A stretch of 43,715 bases of DNA from Bacteroidales bacterium UBA5219. Lineage in GTDB: Bacteria > Bacteroidota > Bacteroidia > Bacteroidales > ML635J-15. Below the pieces are notes generated by a model. That model had not been told where the DNA came from. It saw only the letters and a program-made list of their open reading frames with translations, and made no database searches. Position numbers and translations under genes: made by a program. The stretch lies in contig DHVB01000059.1 in NCBI GenBank assembly GCA_002412425.1, positions 1 through 43,715 on the forward strand. Direction: 5' to 3'. Below are positions 25,573 to 33,830 of the stretch, in pieces (the stretch's first letter is position 1; every line of letters starts with the position of its first letter).

Positions 25573-25732
25573 AAGCGTGGAACTGTAACTTTATTTGCTT
25601 TCGAGGTACCGCCAGACACCTACACATCAAATAAGTACATCCCACGCCGTAGCGTGAGCATTTGAACTTGTTATTTCTGATGTGTTTCTGAAAATTGGCG
25701 GTTTTCGAAAGCAAAAATAAAAGTTAACGCTT
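25573..25732. repeat. 160-bp imperfect palindrome, unclassified (structured RNA or miniature element)
   Basis: Paired segments from outside to inside are: AAGCGT (25573-25578) with ACGCTT (25727-25732); AACTTTATTTGCTTTCGA (25587-25604) with its bulged complement (25705-25725); ACCGCCA (25608-25614) with TGGCGGT (25696-25702); CACATCA (25623-25629) with TGATGTG (25678-25684); AATAA with TTATT; and an apical CACGCCGTAGCGTG (25642-25655 region). GGCGGTT also occurs at 25499 and 25556. The gap 25364-25884 contains no gene; this element fills its middle. Confidence 0.7.
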
Positions 25733-25884
25733 CGTTATTTTACTATTTTATAATTTTTAAGTCATTATCATTTTTTATTAATATTTTTTGAATACATATT
25801 TATAAATGCAAATTTAATATAATTATTGAATGTTAAAAATTTTTAACAAAATATTAGTTTCAATCTAAATTATTTTGTTTCAGT

Positions 25885-26550
25885 TTATTCTCTTTCAAAT
25901 GTTATGTTATTGTTTAAAACATATTTTATCAAACCGTATTTTTTAGCAACAAAAATTTCTTTTACAGTAAAATCTTTCCATTGTTCAGTAAAATCTTTAA
26001 ATTCAAAATGTAAAACTTCGGAATAGTTAGAATTACCAACAACATAAGAGTCAAGAATTTCGGCAGTTGATTTAATTTGCGTATTGTCGTCAAGTTCTTC
26101 GTATGTTGAGTTTGACAAATTCCCAAATGGTGTATAAATGCGAGAAATAGTTTTGTTTTTTAAATCGTATGCAAAGCAAATATCATTAAGGTCTATATAA
26201 ATTTCATCGCCTTCGTCATCATTATAAAAAGCTGCTGTTAGCGACAATGAAAATTTTGCACTATAATTTGAAGTAAATTCTTGAAAATGATATTCCGTAT
26301 TTGCTCTCCTAGTTGTAAAAAAAAGAATTCCTCCAGCAGATTCAGTAAAATAATAATTGTTACTTTGCAAAGTAAAACTATGAGATATGTTATTATTATC
26401 TTTCATAACAAAACTATCACCAATCTTATAGGGCGTTATCCAATCTTTGTTTTCAGGAGAAAAATAATTAGTTCTCTCTTTTACACAAGCAGTTAGCAAT
26501 ATTAAAGCAAGAAACACAATTCCTTTACTCGCACAACGTATAGTATTCAT
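25885..26550 (-). CDS. hypothetical lipoprotein, paralogue A
   Basis: This 221-residue protein has a lipoprotein signal peptide ending LTAC (Cys22). The mature part starts VKERTNYFSPENKDW and contains PYKIGDSFVMKDNNNISHSF, a layout shared with the next gene upstream (PYISGKTYKFKHSNGLVVNF), and both end in a short G-I/L-I-K-x-x-L-x-N strand. The two are therefore probably distant paralogues. Its first 26 bases overlap the end of that gene, indicating co-transcription and translational coupling. Function unknown; likely outer-membrane anchored. Confidence 0.72.
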   Translation of the reverse strand: MNTIRCASKGIVFLALILLTACVKERTNYFSPENKDWITPYKIGDSFVMKDNNNISHSFTLQSNNYYFTESAGGILFFTTRRANTEYHFQEFTSNYSAKFSLSLTAAFYNDDEGDEIYIDLNDICFAYDLKNKTISRIYTPFGNLSNSTYEELDDNTQIKSTAEILDSYVVGNSNYSEVLHFEFKDFTEQWKDFTVKEIFVAKKYGLIKYVLNNNITFERE

Positions 26551-27127
26551 TATTTGAAAGCGTTATTTTTATAATACCTTTATCATAACTGTAATACATG
26601 CTGTCAGCATAAATTGAGTCATGTGAGGAATATCTGTCGTAGTAAGATTTTAATTTAAAAACTTGGTAATAATATACTGAATCAATTTTAATTGAATCAA
26701 CTTGTTCGTAATAATTAGTATCAAAATTGCCAGTTGGTATGTGAAATCCAAATTTTCCTAAGGATACATTGCAGTTATAGTTTAAAGTGTCTAAGTTGCA
26801 GATATTAAGTTCAAAATTAAAAATCGGATAATCAGGAATTAATCTCGTAGTATTACACTCATAGTGAATTACATAAGGACAAGACCTCATGCAACTAGAC
26901 CATTCCTCACGTTTTTGTGTTTCTCTACTAGCATCAAAATTTACTACAAGACCGTTTGAGTGCTTAAATTTATATGTTTTACCGCTAATATATGGGACAT
27001 ATTCTAACGCCGATTCGGGCAAAACTCCATTGTCAATTACTGTTGTTTCGCAAGGCGGACGACCACATGCTCGCAACAAAAGCATTGATAATAAACAAAA
27101 TCCAAAAATCTGTAATTTATAAAGCAT
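26525..27127 (-). CDS. hypothetical lipoprotein, paralogue B
   Basis: The start at 27127 (MLYKLQIFGFCLLSMLLLRAC, lipobox Cys21) is chosen because a promoter element lies at 27146-27153; an in-frame ATG at 27178 would be upstream of it. The 200-residue protein has several further cysteines (CETTV, CMRSCPYVIHYEC, CNLDTLNYNC) that may form disulfides. The block PYISGKTYKFKHSNGLVVNF aligns with the downstream lipoprotein. No domain is recognised. Confidence 0.7.
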   Translation of the reverse strand: MLYKLQIFGFCLLSMLLLRACGRPPCETTVIDNGVLPESALEYVPYISGKTYKFKHSNGLVVNFDASRETQKREEWSSCMRSCPYVIHYECNTTRLIPDYPIFNFELNICNLDTLNYNCNVSLGKFGFHIPTGNFDTNYYEQVDSIKIDSVYYYQVFKLKSYYDRYSSHDSIYADSMYYSYDKGIIKITLSNNEYYTLCE

Positions 27128-27145
27128 AATTCTTAAAATTTGATA

Positions 27146-27153
27146 CAAAGATA
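27146..27153 (-). promoter_or_regulatory. Bacteroidota -7 promoter element for the lipoprotein pair
   Basis: On the minus strand it reads TATCTTTG (TAnnTTTG), 18 bases before the ATG at 27127. It fixes the start of paralogue B. Confidence 0.6.
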
Positions 27154-27243
27154 TAGTATTTAAACGTATAAAAAGCACTTATTATTAAAAATATATAGGT
27201 TTTTTTAAAGCATTTTTTTATTTTAGCAGTAAATTTTTTGTGA

Positions 27244-30200
27244 ATGAAGTTTGTTAAAAAACCACATAATTTAATAGCAGTTCTTACCGCTGTTTTTAGT
27301 TTTATTATTTATGTTTTAACTCTGTCGCCAACAGTAAATTTTTGGGACTCAGGCGAATTTATTTGCTGTGCTAATACTTTACAAATAAACCATGCTCCTG
27401 GAAATCCAACTTATCTGCTTCTTGCCAGAATTTTTTCAATCTTTGCTTCAAGTCCACAAAAAATTGCTTTTGCAATAAACTTGTTTTCTGCTTTTTCGGC
27501 TGCTTTTGCAATATTTTTTGTTTTTAAAACTATTTTTTGGTTTAGTGAAAAATTAATTGCAAAAAAGAGTAATTTAGACCCTAAAAATTCTTACTTAGTT
27601 TCAATTCTTGCATCAATAATTGGAGCTCTAAGTTTAGCTTTTTCTACAAGTTTTTGGGCAATAGCAACCGAAGCAGAAGTCTATTCTCTTTCTTTGTTTT
27701 TCACATCTTTATGCCTTTGGTTGATGACAAAATATTTAGATGAGGCAAACCAAAAAGCAAATAATTTGATAGTTTTAATCGCATTAATGCTTGGATTAAG
27801 TCTTGGAGTTCATCAACTTAATATTTTGATAATTCCAGCTTTAGTGTTTTTATTTTATTTTTATAAATGTAAATTTTCTTATAAAGGATTTGCAATTGCA
27901 ATAGTTTTGGCTATTGGAATATTAATTTTTGTTCAAATTTTTGTTGCAGGTTTACCACAAATTTTAGCTTGGTTCGAGAAAATATTTACAAATCACTTAT
28001 CTGCTGGCTATTATGTTGGCTTAATTAGTTTTTCGTTAATTTTTATTTTGCTTATAGGTTTGGGAATTTATTGGTCAGGAGTAAAAAATAAAAAAGTGTT
28101 AAACTTAATTTTTACAAGTTTTTTAATGTTTGTAATAGGCTATTCAAGCTATGCAATTATTATAATCAGGTCGGCATCTAATCCACCAATTGACCAAAAT
28201 AATGTTGAAAATATTTACAATTTTGTTTCTTACTTAAATCGCGAACAATATGGCGACCGTCCTTTATGGAGAGGACAACAATTTTCGAGCAAATTAGATA
28301 AAGCAAAACCTTACAAAAAAGGAGAAGCAATTTACGATAAAACTAATGGTAAGTACCAACTTGTTCACCATAAGCCAGTTACTAACTATAAAAAATCAGA
28401 TATTAGATATTTGCCAAGAATGTGGAGCGATAATCCTCTTCATATTTATGCTTATTCAGAATGGACAAATATTACAAATAGTGAAATTCCACGAGCTTCG
28501 CAAAATTTTGGTTTTATGTTTCGCTATCAGTTCGGACATATGTATTTGCGATATTTCATGTGGAACTTTGTTGGAAAACAAAATAATATTCAAGGACATG
28601 GAGATGCAATTCATGGAAATTGGATAAGTGGAATAAAATTTATTGATAATTTTCGTTTGGGAAATCAAGAGAAAAAACCAGATTTTTTAAAGAAAAATCA
28701 AACTGCATATTATTTTCTACCTTTTATTTTAGGACTTATAGGGATTTTTTCACAATTAAAATTCGATAAAAAAAATCTGTTTGTGATTTCTGTGTTTTTT
28801 ATTTTTACAGGTATTGCAATTGCTTTTTACTTAAATCAAAGTCCCTACCAAGTTAGAGAAAGAGATTATGCTTTTTTGGGATCTTTTTATGCCTTCACAA
28901 TTTGGATTGGGTTAGGTATTACGGGCTTATATTTGTTTTTACACAAATTTTTGAAAAAGAAATTTTTAATTTTTGCTTTGGGAATTTTAGGAATTTTAAT
29001 TTCTCCAGCTCAAATGCTTTTGAAAAATTACAAAATTCAAGATAAAACTAACAACGATTTTGCTTATCATTTTGCACGAAATTTATTAAATACTTGCGAC
29101 CAAAACGCTATCTTGTTTGTGTCTGGCGATAACGAAACTTTTCCACTATGGTATTTGCAAGAATGTGAAAATTTTAGAACAGATGTAAGAGTAATAAATT
29201 TAAGTTTTTTAAATAATGATTGGTATATAGACCAAATTCAAAGAGCTGAGCGTGGAAATAAAGCTATAAAATTAAATTTAGATAGGCGTAAGTATATTTC
29301 AGGAAAAGCTGATATTCTGCCGATTATAGACAATACTGCAAAATACTATTCTTTTATTTATGATAAAGAATATGAAAAAATTGACGAAGAGTATAGCCAA
29401 ATTCATGATGAGTTTTGCAGTTTATTGAAAAAATCTGGTTATGCCAATAAATATAAATTAGAATTTGAAAGTTTCGAAGAATATTTTAGAAATATAAAAG
29501 CTTTTGGTAACAACGAAAACTTTAAAGATTTTTGTTCAATAATTTATAATTTAGAAGACGATGAAATTCAAAAATATTATGGCATTACTGAGCAACAAGC
29601 AAAAAAACTTATTTCAGATTTAGACAATTTTTTAACTTCTCAAATTTTATATCTTGGAAATTTAGAATCAAAACTTGAATTTATGTTTTCCGAAGACACA
29701 AGTTTAATGATTGCGTCAAAATTTTATGATTACCCAACTAATTATTGTCCAGGTTATGAATTTAATATGAAGTTAAATAAATCAAAAGCAATAAAATATT
29801 TTGAGCCAATAGGCTTGCGTGAAGAACTTTTGGTCGATAAAATAATTTGGCAAATTGATACAAGTCAAAAATATTTGAATAAATCTCAACTTATTGCATA
29901 TCAGATTATTAATGAGAACAATTGGGAAAGACCAATTTATTTCTCATCGTTTTTAGATAAGGAAAATTATTTTGGATTAGAATCATATTTATATTTAGAA
30001 GGTTTGGCTTACAGACTTTTCCCAATAAAAACAGAATTTACAACCAATGATTTAGTTAACGTAAATTCTTATAAAATGTATGATAATTTTATCAACAAAT
30101 TCAAATGGGGCAAGCTAAATTATATTGATGAAAGCATAGAAAATATATTATTTCTTCTGAGAGCAGATTATACAAAATTATCAAGAGGTTTGTTTTTAGC

Positions 30201-30555
30201 ACAAGCTTATGATGCTGCGGAACAAGTAATTTCACATTGCATAAAAGTAATCCCTAATAAAAAAGTTAACTTTGATTATTATACGGTTGGATTAGTACAT
30301 TCATATTACAGATTAAGAAAATTTCCCGAAGCAAGTATATTAACTTTAATGATAGCAGAAAATGTTGAAAAGGAATTAGAGTTTTATAATAGTCTTTCTG
30401 TTGAATTAAAAAGTGGATTAACACAATCTTATATAAAGCCAAAACAGACTTTAGAAGAACTAATGATTTTAGCGAAACAGTATGAAAAATCAGAAAATAC
30501 AGAAACTTATAAAAAGCTAAAACAAATTTATGATAAAACAATTAATCTAAAATAG
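27244..30555 (+). CDS. DUF2723 membrane glycosyltransferase (GT-C type)
   Basis: A 1103-residue inner-membrane protein. The N-terminal part matches DUF2723, a Bacteroidota family of the GT-C fold related to protein O-mannosyltransferases: LSPTVNFWDSGEFICCA (about residues 28-44, with the acidic motif of the first periplasmic loop) and NHAPGNPTYLLLARIF. About twelve TM segments lie between residues 10 and 595. A soluble, probably periplasmic region of about 500 residues follows (FVSGDNETFPLWYLQE, RPIYFSSFL) and ends in helices. It likely transfers a sugar from a lipid donor to a protein or glycan. It heads the surface-glycan region; the deacetylase gene follows after 11 bases. Confidence 0.85.
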   Translation: MKFVKKPHNLIAVLTAVFSFIIYVLTLSPTVNFWDSGEFICCANTLQINHAPGNPTYLLLARIFSIFASSPQKIAFAINLFSAFSAAFAIFFVFKTIFWFSEKLIAKKSNLDPKNSYLVSILASIIGALSLAFSTSFWAIATEAEVYSLSLFFTSLCLWLMTKYLDEANQKANNLIVLIALMLGLSLGVHQLNILIIPALVFLFYFYKCKFSYKGFAIAIVLAIGILIFVQIFVAGLPQILAWFEKIFTNHLSAGYYVGLISFSLIFILLIGLGIYWSGVKNKKVLNLIFTSFLMFVIGYSSYAIIIIRSASNPPIDQNNVENIYNFVSYLNREQYGDRPLWRGQQFSSKLDKAKPYKKGEAIYDKTNGKYQLVHHKPVTNYKKSDIRYLPRMWSDNPLHIYAYSEWTNITNSEIPRASQNFGFMFRYQFGHMYLRYFMWNFVGKQNNIQGHGDAIHGNWISGIKFIDNFRLGNQEKKPDFLKKNQTAYYFLPFILGLIGIFSQLKFDKKNLFVISVFFIFTGIAIAFYLNQSPYQVRERDYAFLGSFYAFTIWIGLGITGLYLFLHKFLKKKFLIFALGILGILISPAQMLLKNYKIQDKTNNDFAYHFARNLLNTCDQNAILFVSGDNETFPLWYLQECENFRTDVRVINLSFLNNDWYIDQIQRAERGNKAIKLNLDRRKYISGKADILPIIDNTAKYYSFIYDKEYEKIDEEYSQIHDEFCSLLKKSGYANKYKLEFESFEEYFRNIKAFGNNENFKDFCSIIYNLEDDEIQKYYGITEQQAKKLISDLDNFLTSQILYLGNLESKLEFMFSEDTSLMIASKFYDYPTNYCPGYEFNMKLNKSKAIKYFEPIGLREELLVDKIIWQIDTSQKYLNKSQLIAYQIINENNWERPIYFSSFLDKENYFGLESYLYLEGLAYRLFPIKTEFTTNDLVNVNSYKMYDNFINKFKWGKLNYIDESIENILFLLRADYTKLSRGLFLAQAYDAAEQVISHCIKVIPNKKVNFDYYTVGLVHSYYRLRKFPEASILTLMIAENVEKELEFYNSLSVELKSGLTQSYIKPKQTLEELMILAKQYEKSENTETYKKLKQIYDKTINLK

Positions 30556-30566
30556 AGTTTTAACTT

Positions 30567-31172
30567 ATGAGTTTTTTGCCAATTAGATATCCTAAACTAT
30601 TTTATTGCAAAGCTTTGTCGCGAAAAAAAGACAGACCAAAAACTCTATATTTAAGCTTTGATGATGGACCAAATCCTTTGGTAACAGAAAAAGTTTTAGA
30701 AATTTTAAAAAAATACAAGGCAAAGGCTAGTTTTTTTTGCAAAGGGAAAAATGCAGATCTTTATCCAGAAATTTTTAACAAAGTAAAAGCCGAAGGTCAT
30801 ACCATTGGAAACCATTCTTACATGCATTTAGACGCTTTTAAGCATAAAAATAAAAAATGGCTATCTGATGTGTTGAGAAAATCGCCAGTATCGGAAGCTT
30901 ATTATTTTCGTCCACCTTATGGACATATTTTCCCTTGGCAATATAGAGTTTTAAGAAAAAAATATAAATTAGTTTTTTGGGATGTTATGGTTTATGATTT
31001 TCGAACTGATTATTCGTTAAAAAAAATAAAAAAAATATTATTTAACAAAGTTAGAGATGGCTCTATAATAGTTTTTCATGATAATATTGCAAGTTCTCAA
31101 AAAATGTTACCAGCTTTAGAATTTACATTAGAATATTATACAAAACGTGGATATAAATTTGAAAAATTATAA
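30567..31172 (+). CDS. polysaccharide deacetylase, NodB family
   Basis: This 201-residue NodB-domain enzyme probably removes N-acetyl groups from a cell-surface sugar. Motifs: YLSFDDGPNPLVTEK (catalytic base and metal Asp, residues 28-42), GNHSYMHLD (metal-binding histidines), RPPYGH, and IIVFHDN near the C-terminus. There is no signal peptide, so it may act in the cytoplasm or on lipid-linked sugars. It is 11 bases downstream of the DUF2723 gene and probably in its operon. Confidence 0.9.
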   Translation: MSFLPIRYPKLFYCKALSRKKDRPKTLYLSFDDGPNPLVTEKVLEILKKYKAKASFFCKGKNADLYPEIFNKVKAEGHTIGNHSYMHLDAFKHKNKKWLSDVLRKSPVSEAYYFRPPYGHIFPWQYRVLRKKYKLVFWDVMVYDFRTDYSLKKIKKILFNKVRDGSIIVFHDNIASSQKMLPALEFTLEYYTKRGYKFEKL

Positions 31173-31217
31173 AAAACTAAAAACTTTTGTTAGATTTACT
31201 TTTCTAAAAATTGAATT

Positions 31218-31979
31218 ATGAAAATAATAAGTTTTAATCTTAATGGCATACGCTCAGCAATAAACAAGGGATTTTACGATTGGTTAAAAAATGAAAACCC
31301 TGATATTTTGTGCGTTCAAGAAACTAAAGCACAAGAATCGCAAATCGAAGTTGATAAATTTAAAGAGTTAGGTTATCATTCTATAATTCATTCAGCAGTA
31401 AAACCAGGATATAGTGGAGTTGCTATTTTTTCAAAAAAACAAGCCGATTTTGTGCAAATAGGAATTGGTATTGACGAATTTGATTATGAAGGTCGCCTTA
31501 TTAGAGCCGATTTTGGAGATTTCACTCAAATAAATTCTTACTTTCCTTCAGGAACTATGGGCGATGTTCGTCAAGAAGTTAAATATGCATATTTAGATGC
31601 TGTTCAAAATTATGTTAATGAGCTTAAAAAGGAAAGACCAAACATTGTTTTATCAGGCGATTATAATATTTGTCACAAAGAAATAGATATTAGCAATCCT
31701 AAAACAAAAAAAGGAGTTTCAGGCTTTTTACCCGAAGAAAGACAATGGATGACCGACTTTTTAGAAAGTGGATTTATAGATTCGTTTAGGGTGTTTGACC
31801 AAAGTCCTGAAAAATATACATGGTGGAGCTATAGAGCAGGAGCAAGAAAGAAAAATTTGGGCTGGCGTATAGACTACCATATGGTTTCTGAACCAATGAG
31901 AAATAAATTAATTTCCGCCTCAATACAAAACGAAGTGGTAATGTCGGATCATTGTCCGATAGTGGTGGAGTTGGGGTGA
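31218..31979 (+). CDS. xth: exodeoxyribonuclease III
   Basis: AP endonuclease / 3'-5' exonuclease of base-excision repair. The 253 residues match the short family form. Visible catalytic blocks are FNLNGIRSA, LCVQETKAQE (metal Glu), YSGVAIFSK, SGDYNICHKEIDISNPK (Asp and Asn), WTDF-type MTDFLESGFIDSFR, WWSYRAGARKKNLGWRIDY and MSDHCPIVVEL (catalytic Asp-His). It lies among glycan genes but has no functional link to them. Confidence 0.95.
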   Translation: MKIISFNLNGIRSAINKGFYDWLKNENPDILCVQETKAQESQIEVDKFKELGYHSIIHSAVKPGYSGVAIFSKKQADFVQIGIGIDEFDYEGRLIRADFGDFTQINSYFPSGTMGDVRQEVKYAYLDAVQNYVNELKKERPNIVLSGDYNICHKEIDISNPKTKKGVSGFLPEERQWMTDFLESGFIDSFRVFDQSPEKYTWWSYRAGARKKNLGWRIDYHMVSEPMRNKLISASIQNEVVMSDHCPIVVELG

Positions 31980-32038
31980 TTATAATTCAAGATTAACTTA
32001 CTTTCGAACATTGGGCTTAATGAAATGCGAAGAAACCT

Positions 32039-32069
32039 TTTGTAGTTTTAATTTATTCTACTATTTTTG
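32039..32069 (+). promoter_or_regulatory. two-part Bacteroidota promoter for the glycosyltransferase
   Basis: TTTG (32039-32042) and TATTTTTG (32062-32069) are separated by 19 bases, the ideal spacing. The ATG follows 20 bases later at 32090. Confidence 0.72.
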
Positions 32070-32089
32070 CGATTAAGAAATTATCCAAT

Positions 32090-33023
32090 ATGGAAAAACC
32101 TGTTCACATTTCTGTTGTTTCACCAGTTTATAGGGCAGATAAAATTGTGCAAGAACTTGTAAAACAAGTAAAAGAAAATCTGCTAACTATTACAGAAGAT
32201 TTTGAAATTATTTTAGTAAATGATGCCTCACCAGATAACTCTTGGGTTGCTATTGAAACTGAGTGTAAAAAAAGATAAACGAGTAAAAGGAATTAATTTA
32301 AGTAGAAACTTTGGTCAACATTACGCCATTACTGCCGGTCTTAGCTATGCCAAAGGTGAATGGGTGGTGGTAATGGATTGCGATTTGCAAGATAGACCAG
32401 ACGAAATACCGAATTTGTATAAAAAAGCGATGGAAGGGTGGGATATAGTGTTTGCACAAAGAAAAGAAAGAAAAGACGGTTTTTTAAAAAAGAAATTATC
32501 TAAACTCTTTTATTATCTGTTTAGTTATCTTACAGAGACTAAACAAGATGCAAGTGTAGCAAATTTTGGTATTTATAATAAAAAGGTAATAGTCGCAATC
32601 CTTTCTATGAAAGACCAAATACGCTTTTTCCCTACTATGGTACAATGGGTAGGTTTTCGGAAATATTATTTGCCAGTGAAACATTCCGAACGTTTTGAGG
32701 GCAAGTCAAGCTATAATTTCAAAGGGCTTTTCAAGTTAGCGTTAAATTCAATACTTGCTTTTTCTGACAAGCCACTTCGACTAACAGTAAAGTTAGGATT
32801 CGGAATTACGTTGATTTCTTTGTTAGTGATGTTGGTCTATTTTATTATGTATTTAACAGGAAGTATAAAGGTTTTAGGATTTACCAGCCTTATAATTTCA
32901 TTCTGGTTTTTATCGGGCATAATTATATTTATACTCGGATTTGTGGGCTTGTATATCGGAAAAATGTTTGAAAAAGTAAAAGACCGTCCTAACTTTATTG
33001 TACAAGAAGAGATAAATATATGA
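32090..33023 (+). pseudogene. GT2 glycosyltransferase (DPM1/GtrB-like) broken by a frameshift at a poly(A) run
   Basis: The first frame (from 32090) encodes HISVVSPVYRADKIVQ and LVNDASPDNSW, then stops at 32276-32278 just after seven A residues (32267-32273). The next frame carries on without loss (DKRVKGINLSRNFGQHYAI, VVVMDCDLQDRPDEI, RFFPTMVQWVGF). With one A fewer the product would be about 310 residues: a GT2 domain with the DCD motif followed by two C-terminal TM segments (residues about 235-260 and 270-295), typical of enzymes that make polyprenyl-phosphate sugars. Its last bases overlap the next start (ATGA). It could be inactive, slippage-decoded or an assembly error; the promoter and downstream coupling argue for a recently functional gene. 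Confidence 0.8.
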
Positions 33024-33724
33024 AGTTAGAGAGTCTAAATTGGGATAGTGAGTTTTTCGAAATCAAAGTAGGTAGAATTGTTTTTAATAATTCTGAAAGT
33101 GATTTAAAAAAACTTTTAGATGAGGCTAAAAAGCAAAATTATCAACTTTTATATGTTTTTACAGATAAAAATACAATGTTGTCATCTGAAATACTTAATC
33201 AATGGAATGGAAAATTAGTTGATAGAAAAGTTGTTTACAAAAAGGAAGTTAGCACAAATATAAAAAAAGATAAGTTTGTTTTTCCTTATGATGATACTAG
33301 TGTAAATGATGATTTATTGGGTTTGGCATATTTGAGTGGTCAATATTCACGCTTCCGATTAGATAAGAACTTTCCAAAAGGAAGTTTTGAGAGAATGTAT
33401 AAAGAGTGGTTGGTAAAATCTGTAAATGGAGAATTGGCTGATGAGGTTTTTGTAGCAAAAGAAGCTGATAGAATAGTTGGTTTTGTTACTTTAAAAGTCA
33501 ATAACAACAACGGGAACATTGGCTTAATAGCGATAGGTAAAAATGCACAAGGCAAAGGATTGGGAACACAACTAATAAATGTATGTGAAAACTATTTAAA
33601 TAAATGTTCTGTCGAAACCCTTACTGTTCCAACTCAATTAGACAACTTGCAGGCTTGCAAATTTTACAAAAAATACGGCTTTGAGGAAGATAGCGTCATC
33701 AATATTTATCATTTTTGGATATAG
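33020..33724 (+). CDS. GNAT acyltransferase, WecD-like (dTDP-aminosugar N-acetyltransferase)
   Basis: This 234-residue protein begins LESLNWDSEFFEIKVGRI, the pattern of WecD/RffC enzymes that acetylate dTDP-4-amino-4,6-dideoxygalactose. A GNAT fold follows, with VFVAKEADRIVGFVTLKV and the acetyl-CoA loop NAQGKGLGTQLIN (near 179-191). The WecE-like aminotransferase that would make its substrate is encoded 1.3 kb downstream, which supports the assignment. The start codon overlaps the stop of the glycosyltransferase, and a terminator follows directly. Confidence 0.8.
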   Translation: MKLESLNWDSEFFEIKVGRIVFNNSESDLKKLLDEAKKQNYQLLYVFTDKNTMLSSEILNQWNGKLVDRKVVYKKEVSTNIKKDKFVFPYDDTSVNDDLLGLAYLSGQYSRFRLDKNFPKGSFERMYKEWLVKSVNGELADEVFVAKEADRIVGFVTLKVNNNNGNIGLIAIGKNAQGKGLGTQLINVCENYLNKCSVETLTVPTQLDNLQACKFYKKYGFEEDSVINIYHFWI

Positions 33725-33733
33725 GAAAGTGCG

Positions 33734-33763
33734 AAATTGCTGAATAAAATCAGCAATTTTTTA
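33734..33763 (+). terminator. Rho-independent terminator after the WecD-like gene
   Basis: AAATTGCTGA (33734-33743) pairs perfectly with TCAGCAATTT (33750-33759), with a 6-base loop and a following T-run. It separates the upstream glycan genes from the AAA ATPase. Confidence 0.85.
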
Positions 33764-33794
33764 AAAAAATGCACTTTTAAATCAGCAAAATGCT

Positions 33795-33802
33795 TATATT
33801 TG
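33795..33802 (+). promoter_or_regulatory. Bacteroidota -7 promoter element for the AAA ATPase
   Basis: TATATTTG matches TAnnTTTG, 28 bases before the ATG at 33831. Confidence 0.55.
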
Positions 33803-33830
33803 CAGAAAATATTTAGAAAACAACTGAAAA

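Noticed and set aside
25573..25732. Integron attC site
   Set aside because: No integrase, no gene cassettes and no fitting core-site pair; the palindrome is longer and differently organised.
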